Positions 17,601 to 26,100 of a stretch of DNA of 32,643 bases are shown here, in pieces. The first letter of the stretch is position 1; the number at the start of each line of letters is the position of its first letter. The notes under the pieces are model-generated. The model had not been told where the DNA came from. It did no database searches and worked only from the letters and a program-made list of their open reading frames with translations. The stretch comes from Actinomycetes bacterium (GTDB lineage Bacteria; Actinomycetota; Acidimicrobiia; Acidimicrobiales; GCA-2861595). The stretch spans positions 1 through 32,643 of the forward strand of contig JAHFUS010000044.1 in the NCBI GenBank assembly GCA_023264975.1, written 5' to 3'. The translations under genes and the position numbers were made by a program.

Positions 17601-17859
17601 GGTGTTCAACGCCCGCACGGGCGACCGCCGGCCCTTGCGGCCCCGCCTGCTCTACCACGCCGCGTTCGGGCGCAAGCCTGGCCTGCGGCCCCAGGCCGTG
17701 GTCGACAGCCTGGAGCGCCTGGCCGACGCCGGCGCGGCGGTGCGGGTGGACGCCACCTTGTGGCGGTGGGCCGGCCACGTCGAGGCCGACCGCCGCCGGG
17801 CTGCGCGGACGGGCACCGCCCCCGGTGCCGCAGCCGACACCGTCACACCCGGTCCGTAA
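11626..17859 (+). CDS. DnaQ exonuclease - DinG helicase - RecQ helicase fusion protein
   Basis: 2077 residues, three nucleic-acid enzymes in one chain. Residues about 84-250 form a DEDD 3'-5' exonuclease: D89-x-E91, AHNGVELDF (H176, D182), and H239/D243/D244. Residues about 370-1200 form a DinG/XPD-type helicase: Walker A APTGAGKT (377-384), DEAH 591-594, motif VI QGVGRLIRS from 1159. It lacks the Fe-S cysteines, because the usual KGRxNYxC site reads KGQANRLSL. A Gly/Glu-rich linker (about 765-885) interrupts it. Residues about 1305-1680 form a RecQ-like helicase: Walker A PTGYGKS (1329-1335), DEAH from 1439, TALTATANRS, and HQAIGRAGRA. A cysteine cluster follows at 1912/1917/1919/1922 (RecQ-type zinc site), then a wHTH-like end. 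First gene of a three-gene operon, intact. The start is GTG 11626 with no strong ribosome site. Likely role: DNA unwinding and degradation in phage defence or repair (inferred). Confidence 0.88.
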   Translation: MSAERVAFLVEVLGSAGPAGLEAAELLGHLRRRWPALTPAQAQRLVEAAGAAVMVEGGRLRASASTGREAGPAGTAPGAGRPWRAVAVDVESSTRLVTEAPYVAARIFQVGAVRFGRDTAWVAAAERFEAWVELPEGYAIWDPGRAGRHATEARPEADVLTELARFCADADALVAHNGVELDFRLLDEAAARAGQPPLGGARVDSLYAGLALWPLPANAHRLRDLAERVGVEVGDLSWHDAVDDAVCAARLMEAAGAAVASWDGARAGLVGAVGAASPTWRMVFDLAGRPVPARAPGDAEVAACLAALVAGRPVLRGAPPPPAPVVPAALRDSDGAVDPHRIALAVRGGAERRPAQDEMAAVLRRLVADGSDGMVEAPTGAGKTYAILAAALDWLDAHPDGCVVVATHTKQLQTQLAGDLEALAAAGLGWVGSAAALVKGQANRLSLRALVGALADSAAAAVGPPPRRRRRGPAPPAEDFRFAELALYVLARLAATPSRLAEAWEAASVDPVDVPAFFDAYLGWRRGRYLGALSQAESGDYPDDGGRDALRARTETAAEALGRHRLIVANHALVLAHLEDFDVPDTLLVIDEAHGFEAAATEALSAEVDYQGFEALAAEAARFGAEVAAATSAGAAVSGAAGALERILDSGRLPNAAMRAFDRLAGPPDRNSTPRQAVLVSDYAGAAGRRHVFQVVGELRRLARSVASLRRALGYFAAVVDPTTLDRFDADRYFSLTSRATALGEATEAIVADVDAMLGPPPALGGGDGGAAGAGDGPGAPGDGSGPAGDTRNGSGTSAPGSREYPEREPGGEGEEETADADDLEGVAELVAAEEAARERNGIGEESAGGPGGGVGEEGAGGPGGGVGEEGAGGPGGPGAALAPLSNRVVWAAELGGGRLVEGERGFRFRIVTSPIDLPREPAWAGLRARFARSLWVSATLTVSGSWGYIRSRWGFGPEVAAARLGSPFDYATQARLVCLGDFPSWAEHPDQALRSVSWQAAGFLAECARSEPPGPDGIRALAGGAMVVTTSTAVAAGIAERLAADLAGRWPQRRGTEAAPVVHAAPLVGNARAAAGYRAGGGALVGTKGLWAGVDVAEPARTRLLWVNKLPFAPFGDPLVATRRAAVVARAEAAGAEDPEAVATEDYYLPLAALELRQGVGRLIRSSAHRGAIVISDRKLAGDDRLRRLYRRVFLASLDEGLCAGDPAGDDGWAANVATMAEGWARIWSFLADGGDVEADRAAELCQPEALEDHTVLPETRAIRALALSEGEVAELAGQGRLVAEVAERCAAVAGYLRLAGGPVVLKEHQRAVIARVAAGDDTLALLPTGYGKSFCYQLPALVLPGVTVVISPLVALMTDQALSLNRSIGGAVRALVGPMRESVSRTGKAEVAAQLAGSADHGIRLVYVSPERAAQRAFADALRAGAATGNLARLAVDEAHTLVAWGDDFRPAFRRLEGLIDQLRGLAAAGGRDLSVTALTATANRSVRDGLRSQLFGCPPDGPDRARFATVAANPIRPEIAVWRRSLGRARGGPLGVAGLVEAVADAAPGHLIVYCTTIRETDTTWAQLRDWAGPEGSWRVRRFHGRLPGAEKADVLNAFRSAPRAGEEGYAPMIVVATSAFGLGVDRDDIAAVLVASPPTDLAALHQAIGRAGRAQAGLPPGDPRRTGAVGMALATARGWRTVDFLTTADLPAAALEAAGRAVLGSGGLVDPSAIGDRLLAAEVAAGRMAARRAMLWRTRDAYRLAVLRALAALAFLGAVEDRGDLPEVVRLQPGEVAPTEAADAALVAGVLGVEADERRAVRLEDLARHLRAGGAVEAGWGPAEVWSALVEAHAAGWLDVSQAPTRRWLTAVVVRRTTLPDAYGALVGRRAVRAAGELAELRAWFDDRACAQEGLARYFDVAAPAETCADAGCRCSTCWFDPAALAGDPSPQPPLFGAFFAARPRPVSAATEVRQAAEVDRLVTRLLWDTHGGLGPTLLHSVLVGRDTVFNARTGDRRPLRPRLLYHAAFGRKPGLRPQAVVDSLERLADAGAAVRVDATLWRWAGHVEADRRRAARTGTAPGAAADTVTPGP
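14152..14259 (+). repeat. In-frame tandem repeat, three copies of 36 bp
   Basis: Three adjacent copies encode IGEESAGGPGGG, VGEEGAGGPGGG and VGEEGAGGPGGP inside the linker of the helicase fusion. The last two copies are nearly identical at DNA level. It probably varies in number between strains by slippage. Confidence 0.9.
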
Positions 17860-17910
17860 GCTGGAGAAGACGGCCGCAACTATGTGCGCGGCGGTCGTCC
17901 CGGAGGCTCC

Positions 17911-20094
17911 TTGCCCGCACCGCCGCTGGTGGCCGAACTCGAAATGCCGGTGCTCTTCGTGCCCGAGCTCGTCCTCGGCGTCGACGCCCTGGCGCCGGTC
18001 GACCGCGCCCGGCTGGTGGCGCACCTGGGCCGGGTGGCGGCCGGCCGGGGCGGGCTCGTGCATCCCAACGTGGCCTGGAACGCCCTGTACTTCGGCTGGG
18101 ACCCTGTCGAGGGGACCTACGGCGCCCACGGGGTGGACCTCGACGCCTGCCCGCCCCTGCGCCACGGCGACGCCACCGACGCCGTGCCCGTGGGGACCCT
18201 GTGCTGGGTGGCGCTGGGCAACGACGTGTGCTGGGGCGAGGTCGTCTACAAGGAGGGCGCCCACCCCGGCATCGGCGCCGACGGTGAGGTGGCCCCGGAG
18301 ATCTCGGGTGGGGCGGCCACGGCGTCGTGGGGCACCGACGGCCCGGTGGCGGTGGTCGTCGAGCGCCTGGTGGTGGACTTCGAGGCCTTCGGGCCCGACG
18401 AGCGCCGGGGCCACCGCCTGGAGCGCTTCGCCCGCCAGGGCCGCCACCTCGACGCCGCCGGGCACGTGGTGGTCGATGCCGTCTACGCCCCTCCGGCCGA
18501 CGCCGAGGTCGACGACCGGGCCTTCTACGCCCGGTGGCTGTGGAGGACCCAGCGCCAGTCCCTGCGGGAGGGATGGCTGGGCGCCTGCCTGGACGACGCC
18601 GGCGACGACGAGGCCTTGTGGGCCGCCCTGGTCGGCTCGCTCGCCACGGTGGACTCCCTGCTCGACGAGGTGCCCGGCCTGGCCGCCTGGGGCGCCTACC
18701 GTTACGTGGAGGCCGGCTACCGGGTCCGCCTGGGCGATCACGACATCCCCCTCGGCGCGGCCGACGCCCGCCACCTCACCGCCTCCCTGGCATCGCCGCC
18801 TCGGCCGCCGGCGCGGGTTGCCTACCGGGCCCTGCGTCCCCGGCTGGTGGAGCTGGCCGGCGCCGGCGAGGCCGACCTGCGCTTCGCCGCCTACCCGGCC
18901 ACGGTGTGCCACGCCAACCGCATGGTGGCCGACACCCTGGCGGAGGCCGCCCCCGACGGGGTGCTGGCCCGGGCCGGCCACGCCGTGCACCTGCGCCTCG
19001 ACGACACCTGGCAGGCGGGCGGGGTGTGGCGGGCCGAGCTACTCGACGCCGCCACGGCCTGCCCGCTGCTGGCGGTCGAGCCCACCCGGCCCCTGGGCCT
19101 GGGCGCCTCGGGCGAGGCGGCCGATGTCCATTCCCCGCTGCCGGTGGTCGAACCGGAGCCCGAGCCCGGCCCGGGACCCCAGCCCGACCCGGGACCCGAA
19201 CCCGAGCCCGAACCCGAACCCGACGAGCCCGCCCTCGCCGACAGCCATGTCCACTGGTGTGTGGCGCTGCGCCGCTCGCACCACGCCGAGGGCTACCTGG
19301 TGGTGCCCGAGGCCGCGGGGCTGACGGAGGGCACTGCGGTGGTGCGCCTGGCCCATGAGGGCGACCTGGCTCCCGAGGAGGCGTCCCAGTGCGCCCGGGT
19401 CACGGAGGGCGGCCGGCGCCTTGAGGGCCTGGTGTGGCCGTTCGACTTCTTCCCCGGCATCCGCCTGTGGTGCATCGCGGCGCCCGGCAGCCCGGTGGTG
19501 CACCTGGCCACCGCGGCACTGGCCGAGCCGGTGGAGGTCGAGGGGGTCCCCTACTGGTTCGCGCTGGACCCCTCCGTGCTCGACCCCCGCCGCCCCAGCG
19601 GGGGAGAGGCGACGCTGGCCGACCTGGCCGTGCGGGTCCTGCGCCGCCACGGCGCCGACGACGGCCAGGGACGCCTGGCGCTCGGCTCGGGGGACCTGGC
19701 CAGGTGCCTGTTCGGGCCCGAGGTCGACCCCGTGGTGACAGCCGCGCTGTCCGAGGCGCTGGACGCCGCCGCCGGGCGAGGCCGGGTGTCGGTCACCGCT
19801 GACGGGCGTTTCGCCGTGGAGGCCCCCCGCCAGGGCCGGTCCGGCCCGGCCGGCGGGGCCTTCGCAGGCGCCGACACCCCCACGGGGGGCGGCCTGTCGC
19901 GGCTGCACGCCGGAGTCCGCAGCCTGCACTGGGTCGTCCTGCACCTGCGGCAGTTGCCGGTGTCCCCCCGAGCCAGCGCCGAGCGCCGGGCCGAGTACCG
20001 CGTGCTGCGGGCCGACGCCCCCAACCGCCACCTGCTCCCGCCCGAGCTGCCCGACGGGTACACCTTCGTGGCCGAGCACCGGCGGGGCTCGTGA
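17911..20094 (+). CDS. Middle protein of the three-gene operon, unrecognised
   Basis: About 727 residues from TTG 17911, chosen because GGAGG (17902-17906) lies four bases upstream; GTG 17884 and ATG 17944 are alternatives. It begins 51 bases after the helicase stop. The protein has two folded halves joined by a Pro/Glu hinge (about 414-440, with PEPEPEPEPDEP). The N-terminal half begins near LEMPVLFVPELVLGVDAL and contains HPNVAWNALYFGWD and AYPATVCHANRMVADTLAEA. The C-terminal half has HWCVALRRSHHAEGYLVVPE and WPFDFFPGIRLWCIAAPG. No catalytic motif, membrane helix or signal peptide was seen and I recognise no family. Its place between a helicase and an ATPase suggests an adaptor or structural subunit (inference). 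TerB-type motifs were looked for and not evident. Confidence 0.75.
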   Translation: MPAPPLVAELEMPVLFVPELVLGVDALAPVDRARLVAHLGRVAAGRGGLVHPNVAWNALYFGWDPVEGTYGAHGVDLDACPPLRHGDATDAVPVGTLCWVALGNDVCWGEVVYKEGAHPGIGADGEVAPEISGGAATASWGTDGPVAVVVERLVVDFEAFGPDERRGHRLERFARQGRHLDAAGHVVVDAVYAPPADAEVDDRAFYARWLWRTQRQSLREGWLGACLDDAGDDEALWAALVGSLATVDSLLDEVPGLAAWGAYRYVEAGYRVRLGDHDIPLGAADARHLTASLASPPRPPARVAYRALRPRLVELAGAGEADLRFAAYPATVCHANRMVADTLAEAAPDGVLARAGHAVHLRLDDTWQAGGVWRAELLDAATACPLLAVEPTRPLGLGASGEAADVHSPLPVVEPEPEPGPGPQPDPGPEPEPEPEPDEPALADSHVHWCVALRRSHHAEGYLVVPEAAGLTEGTAVVRLAHEGDLAPEEASQCARVTEGGRRLEGLVWPFDFFPGIRLWCIAAPGSPVVHLATAALAEPVEVEGVPYWFALDPSVLDPRRPSGGEATLADLAVRVLRRHGADDGQGRLALGSGDLARCLFGPEVDPVVTAALSEALDAAAGRGRVSVTADGRFAVEAPRQGRSGPAGGAFAGADTPTGGGLSRLHAGVRSLHWVVLHLRQLPVSPRASAERRAEYRVLRADAPNRHLLPPELPDGYTFVAEHRRGS
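19150..19230 (+). repeat. Pro/Glu dipeptide repeat (hinge in the middle protein)
   Basis: A run of alternating CCC/GAG/GAA codons encodes PEPEPGPGPQPDPGPEPEPE and following residues. This is a typical extended inter-domain hinge and a likely site of length variation. Confidence 0.85.
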
Positions 20095-20183
20095 GCGGCC
20101 GGCCGTGGTGGCGGGGCGACCGGGCCGTCCCGTCGGGTACGGCGGGCACTGGAGGCGGCCCAGCTCCCGTTGGCACTCGAGGC

Positions 20184-20190
20184 AAGGAGG
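20184..20190 (+). promoter_or_regulatory. Ribosome binding site that fixes the ATPase start
   Basis: AAGGAGG lies six bases before GTG 20197. The upstream in-frame TTG 20170 has no comparable site, so 20197 is preferred. The 102-base gap after the middle gene shows no terminator, consistent with one transcript. Confidence 0.75.
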
Positions 20191-20196
20191 AGCACC

Positions 20197-23100
20197 GTGG
20201 TTGACCACAGCGACGTCTTCAAGGCCGACGACGGCGAGGACGCTCCCGTAGACGAACCCATGGCCGAGGTGATCGCCGCCATCGAAGCGGCCTGCCAGTT
20301 CCTCGACGGGCTCCCTGACCCGTTGCGTCAGCTGTGGACGCGCCTCGACCCCGCCGAGCTGGAGCGCCTGCTGCGCGATTGCGGGCCGCGCGTCGAGACC
20401 ATGCTCCGGGACTTTTCGGCCCCTTCCCCCCGCCGCCCCAACCGGGCCACCGCCCACCACCTGCGCCGGGCCGTCGGCAGCCTCAGCCCCAGCCGGCTGG
20501 AGCGGGCGGTGCACTTCGTGTGCACGCCGGTGATCTCCGAGGTACGCCACCAGGGCGTCGACGACGCGCTCGTGCGCTGGGGTCCGGCCCTCTGTCAGCT
20601 GGCCCTGGTCGCCGGCGCGCTGAACCGGAAACGCTCACCAGCCCTGGCACCGTACTGCGTAAGCTCCCTGCTCGAACTCGACCTGCTCCCCGAGGCCTGG
20701 CAGGCGCACCGCGACGACCTCGAGGCGGTCTGCGACGAGGCCATCGGGGCCCTGGCCGGGGCGGACGAGGACGAGGACGAGGACTTCGAGGACGTCGACG
20801 TGGAAGAGATGGAGCGGGCCACCATCGCCGAGGAGCTGGCCGGACTGAAGCCGGCGGAGCTGGCGCCGTGGGCGGCAGCCCAGGTCGAAGCCTGTCGTGG
20901 TGCCCTGGCCGAGGCGCGGGAGGCGGGGGCCGCCGTGGTGGCCGCCGTCGACGCCGGGGCGACTCCCGACTTCGACTCGGCCCGGATCGTGATGATGAGC
21001 ATCGCCGTAATCAGCCGGGCAGCCCGGCGGGTCCACGCCGCCCTGCAGCATTCCGGCGGGACGCCGGTGGCGGGCGACGACATCGCCTCCCTGGAGCGGG
21101 CGGTGTCGGCCATCGCCGACGCAGTGGACCCCGGTGCGGCCGTGCTGCGGCGCCTGGCGGCCGTGGAGGGTCCGCCGGGCGCAGACGCACTGATGGCCGG
21201 CCTGGTCCAGGCGGCCCGCGACCCCGACCGGCGCGAGTTCGCCCTGGCCCTGGTCGGCCTCATCGACGCCGTCGCCGTCGGAGCCGGGCCGCTGCGGGTG
21301 GCGGAGTTGGACGCCGCCGCCCGCCAGGTGGCGCCGGGCGAGCTCACCGCCGCCGTCGTGCTGGCCGCCACCGGGCATCTCCACCTCCCCACGGCCACCT
21401 CCCCGACGTCCTCGGCGCCCGACGGGGCCGCCGCCACGGCTGGCGATGCATCGAAGCCCCAGGCGGCGCCGCCCACCCCCGAGGTTGTCGCCGAGGGTCC
21501 CGAGCCGCCGGCTGCGCCGCCCACCCCCGAGGTTGTCGCCGAGGCCCCCGCTGCGCCGCCCACCACGGCCGTGGAGGCTGGCCGGTCGGGGACCGGCATC
21601 GGCTCCGAGCCAGCCGCGGCGGATCACCACGCAGGCCCACCCGAGGCCGCGTCCCATGCCCCCACCGGCGAGGTGGGTCGACCCGCGCCGGCGCCGACCG
21701 CCACCAGGGCGCAGCCGGCGTCCGGCCCGTACGCACCGGGCAGACCCGTGGTGAGCCCGGTCCCCGCCCCGGCGCCCTCGCTCAGCGACGAAGCCGCCGT
21801 CGAGGCCCAGGCGGAGGAGCGCATCTGGGCCTGTGAGCAACTGGTGCTCTCCGCCCTGGAGCAGCGCCGTTTCGCCCTGGCGTGGTGGGCGTCGGTTGCC
21901 TCGGGCGCCCCGGCGCGGCTGCTGCGCCTGGTGGCCCTGGCCACCTCCGTGCACACCTCGACGGGACCGACCACCGACGCCCTTCGGGACGAGACCCTGG
22001 GGCTGTCGCGCGCGTCGTACGGGTCGTTCCCCGGCATCCAGGTGCTCGCCGCCCTCGCCGCGGTGCGAGCCTCGCTGGTCGCCCCCACGGGCGCCACCTC
22101 CTCGGTGGCCGCCGAGCTGGCCCGTATGCTCGAGCTACCGGGCCTGGGCCGACTGGCCGAGGCGGCGGTCACCGCCGCCAACCGGGGCGTGGCCCTGGCC
22201 GGCGACACCCTGTCGGGCCTGGGCGACGCCGACCGGCTGGATACCCGCATCCGGGCTCACGCCGCCGAAGCGGCCGGCCTGCTGGGCAAGGAGCGCCGCT
22301 TCAACTTCCAGCGGGCCAGCGAGATCTGGCGGATGTGGACCGCTGCCGACGGACTGCTCGGCGCCGTGCTCGCCCCGGTGGCGGCCGACGACAGGTCCAG
22401 GGTCGGGGAGGTGGCCACCGTCGCCGCCGCCCTGCGGGAGCGGGGGGCGGCGGAGCGGGCACTGCGTGACGCCGACGGGAGGCTGCGGGGCAGCGGGTCC
22501 AAGCGCATCGAGGGCTCGGCCCGCAACAACCTGCTGGAGGCCGCCGCCGACGCCGCCGGGCGGGCCCTGGCCTGGTGCAACGACGTCGCCCAGCTGTCGC
22601 GCTCGGCTCGCGACGCCGGTTGGCTCGACGTCCCCACCGCCGAGCTGCGCTCCGCCGCCACCGAGGTGGAGGTCGTGGTGCGCAACGAGCTGCGGGGGGC
22701 CGCCACCGATCCCGTCAGCGCGGCGGCCGCAGGCGCCGCCGGCGAGGTGCTGGACGACATCTACCGCCTGCTGGCGGGCCAGCCGCCGGAGGCAGGGCTG
22801 GAGGCGCCGGCGATGATCCTCGGCCTGGACCTGCTGCTCGGCGATTCCCGGGTGGACGCCGAGCTGGCGCCGGTGGGCCGCCTTGAGCCCGAGCAGCTGG
22901 CCCCGGGCCTCACCCGGGACCTGCGCGACGCCTTCGCGGCCCGGTCCCGGCGGGGCGACCACCTGGCCTCGGGGCTGATCGTGGAGGCGCTGGCCGCCAC
23001 CGACCCGGACGACGCCCGGGCGCTAGACGCCCGCCGCACCGAGATGGTGGCTGCGGCCCGGGCCGCCACCGAGGCGGCGGTGGCGGTGGCCCGCACCCAA

Positions 23101-26100
23101 CTCGACCAGGCCCGCCGCCAGCTGTTCGTCTCCGAGGACCGCTACGCGGAGCTGGCGGCGCGCCTGGAGGGCGCGGCCCGGCCCGGTCGCGAGGACTTCG
23201 ACGCGCTGGAGGAAGAGCTCGCCGCGGTGGAGGTCGAGGTCGGCGAGGACCGTCGCCTGGCCGTCGAGCAGTTCCTCTCCCAACTCGACCGGGCGGCCGC
23301 CGACGCTCCTGCGCTGGCCGCCGTGCGCGACCGGATCGCGACGCTGGCGGTCACCGACCTGGCCACTGCGGCCGAGTGGCGGTCCCTGGCGGCCGAGGGC
23401 CGCTCGCTGGCCGAGGCGGCCGAGGTCGACTTCGACCTCGGCGAGATCTGGCCGGGCGCCGTCGAGGCGGTGGGGCCGTCCATCACCGACGAGCTGGTCG
23501 AGGCGGCGGCCGCCCGCCGGGACCACGGGTCGCTGCAGTTCTCCGCCCTGGCCCCGGAGGCGGCCGAGCGGGGGGCGGCCGCCCTGCGCCGGTGGCGGCG
23601 CCTGGGCCGGGGCGCGGCCCGGCGCAACGACTGGCTGGAGGAGCTGCGCCCGGTGCTTCGCCTGCTCGGCATCGATGCCGACGGGTTGGACGCCGCCGCC
23701 GCCAGGGCCCTGCCCTCGTCCCCGCAGCGCCAGTGGATCGAGCTCACCGGGGTGGACCGCCGTGGCTCGCGGGCCCTGGTCCCGGCCTTCGGGTCCAAGG
23801 CCGGCCCCCGCCTGCGGGTGCTGGTGGCCGCCGCCGCCCCCTCGGAAGCGGCCCTGCTGGAGTGGGCCACCCCCGAGCACACTGACCGGCCCGTGCTGGT
23901 GTTGCACCTGGGGACCCTGCCGGCGGAGTTCCGGGACCGCTTCTCCCAGTCCTGCCGCCAGCGCCGCGCCCGGCCCACAGTGGCCGTGGTGGACGACGCG
24001 GTGCTGGCGTGGGCGGCGGCGCGGGGCGAGTTTCGCTTCGAGACGCTCATGCGGGCCGTGCTGCCGTGGTGCGCCACCAACCCCTACCTCCCGCCGTCGG
24101 GCGACTGCCCCCCGGAGCTGTTCTACGGCCGCTCCGACGCCCGGCGCTCCCTAATCGACACCGCCGGGTCGTGCTTGCTCTACGGAGGCCGCCAGTTGGG
24201 CAAGTCCGCCCTGTTGCGCTCGACGGTGCGCGACTTCGACGCCGTGCCCGGCAACGTCGCCTGCTACATCGACCTGAAGCCCTCCTCCATCGCCTCCACC
24301 CGCCGCGCCGACGTGGTGTGGGACCTGCTGTGGAAGCGCCTGGGCGAACACGGCGTGGTGCCGGCGGGCAAGGCCGTGGGCAAGGACCCGGCCACCAAGG
24401 TGGAGGCTGCGGTGAAGGCCTACCTGGCCGCCGACGCCGGCCGGAGGATCCTGGTGGCCCTGGACGAGTGCGACGAGTTCTTCGACGTCGACGCCGCCAC
24501 CAGCTTCGCCACCACCAGCCGGCTCAAGGACCTCATGGACACCACCGGCCGGCGCTTCAAGGTGGTGTGGGCCGGCCTGCATCAGGTAGCCCGCTTCGCC
24601 AACATCCCCAACCAGCCGCTGGTCCACCTGGGTCGGCCCATGCCCATCGGCCCCCTCGACCCCGGCTCGGCACACCGCCTCATCGCCGATCCCATGCGGG
24701 CGCTCGGGATCACGTTCGCCAGCCCCGACCTGGTCAACCGGGTCCTGGCCTACTGCAACTACCAGCCGGTGCTGCTGCACCTGTTCGGCTCCGCCCTGGT
24801 GGAGCAGATGCTGTTCCCGCCCAAGGCCCCGCCGCCGGTGGTGGTGGAGGCCACCGACGTCGAGGCGGTGGCGTCCTCGCCCGGCCTCCAGCACGAGGTG
24901 TGGGAGCGCTTCGAGTGGACCCTCCAGCTCGACCCCCGCTACCGGGTCATCGCCTACACCGTCGCCTTCGAGGCCCATAACCGGGGCATCGAGGTGGCCC
25001 TGCCCGCCTCCGAACTGCGGGCGGCCTGCGAGCGGTGGTGGCCGACGGGCTTCGCCAGCCTCGACCCTGCGGAGTTCCGGGCCCTGCTGGAGGAGATGGC
25101 CTCCCTCGGCGTGCTGTCCGCCTCCACGGGCCGCACCGGCTGGCGGCTGCGCTCGCCCAACGTGCTGCGCATGCTCGGCACCGTGGCCCAGGTCGAGGAC
25201 CGCCTGCTGGAGGAGGAGTCCCGCCTGCCGACCTGGCTGGTGGCCACCGAGGCCCGCCGGGTCCTGGCCGACGGCCGGCGCTCGCCGGTGACCGAGGGCC
25301 AGCTGGCCGACCTGGTGGGCGAGGGCCGCAACCAGGTGCGGGTGGTCATCGGCTCCGAGGCCACCTGCGTGGGCGCCCTGGCCGATGCCGTGCGATCGGT
25401 GGCGGACGCCACCGGGCGGTTCCGGGTCCGCCTTCCCGGCAACTACGACACCTTCCGGCGCAACCTCGGCGAGGGCAGTGTGGGCGAGCACCTCGTCGTC
25501 GTGTCGGACCTGCGGGGGGTGTCGGACGAGAGCTTCGCCAAGACCCTGTCCGCCGCCGTCACCCGGGTGCCCAGGGGCGGGACCCGCTCGGTGCTGGTGG
25601 TGGCCGACGCCTCGAACTTCGAGGCGGTGGCCGGACTGGTCGACCCCGCCGGCGAGGCCGTCGCAGGGGTCGAGGTGCTGCCCCTTCGCCGCCTGGACTC
25701 GCGAGGCATGCGGGCATGGGCGCTCGAGGTGGAGTCGGCCTTCCAGGACGACGAGGCCCGCCGGCGGCTGGCCGACATCACCGGAGGCTGGCCCGTGCTG
25801 ATCGACCAGGCGGGCGAGCTGGCCCGCAAGGGCCTCGGCACGGGCGAGATCCTGGCCGAGATGGCGACCCGCCTGGCCGCAGACGTCGGCATGGCCGGGT
25901 TGATCGCGGCCGTCGGCCTCGGCCGCGAGGGCCCGCTGGTCGCCCTGGTGAAGTCCCTCGCCGCCTCCCCCGGCGCCGGCCTGGCTCCCGAGGACCTGGC
26001 CGTGTTCGTAGAGGACTGCGACCGCCCGGCGGCGGTGGTGGCCATGCTGCGCGGCCTTGGGGTGCTGGAGACGGCGCTCGGTACCGAGGGCGAGCTGCGC

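Noticed and set aside
16771-18990. 739-codon minus-strand open frame spanning two genes
   Set aside because: Antisense shadow caused by GC bias; it crosses the helicase/middle-gene junction.
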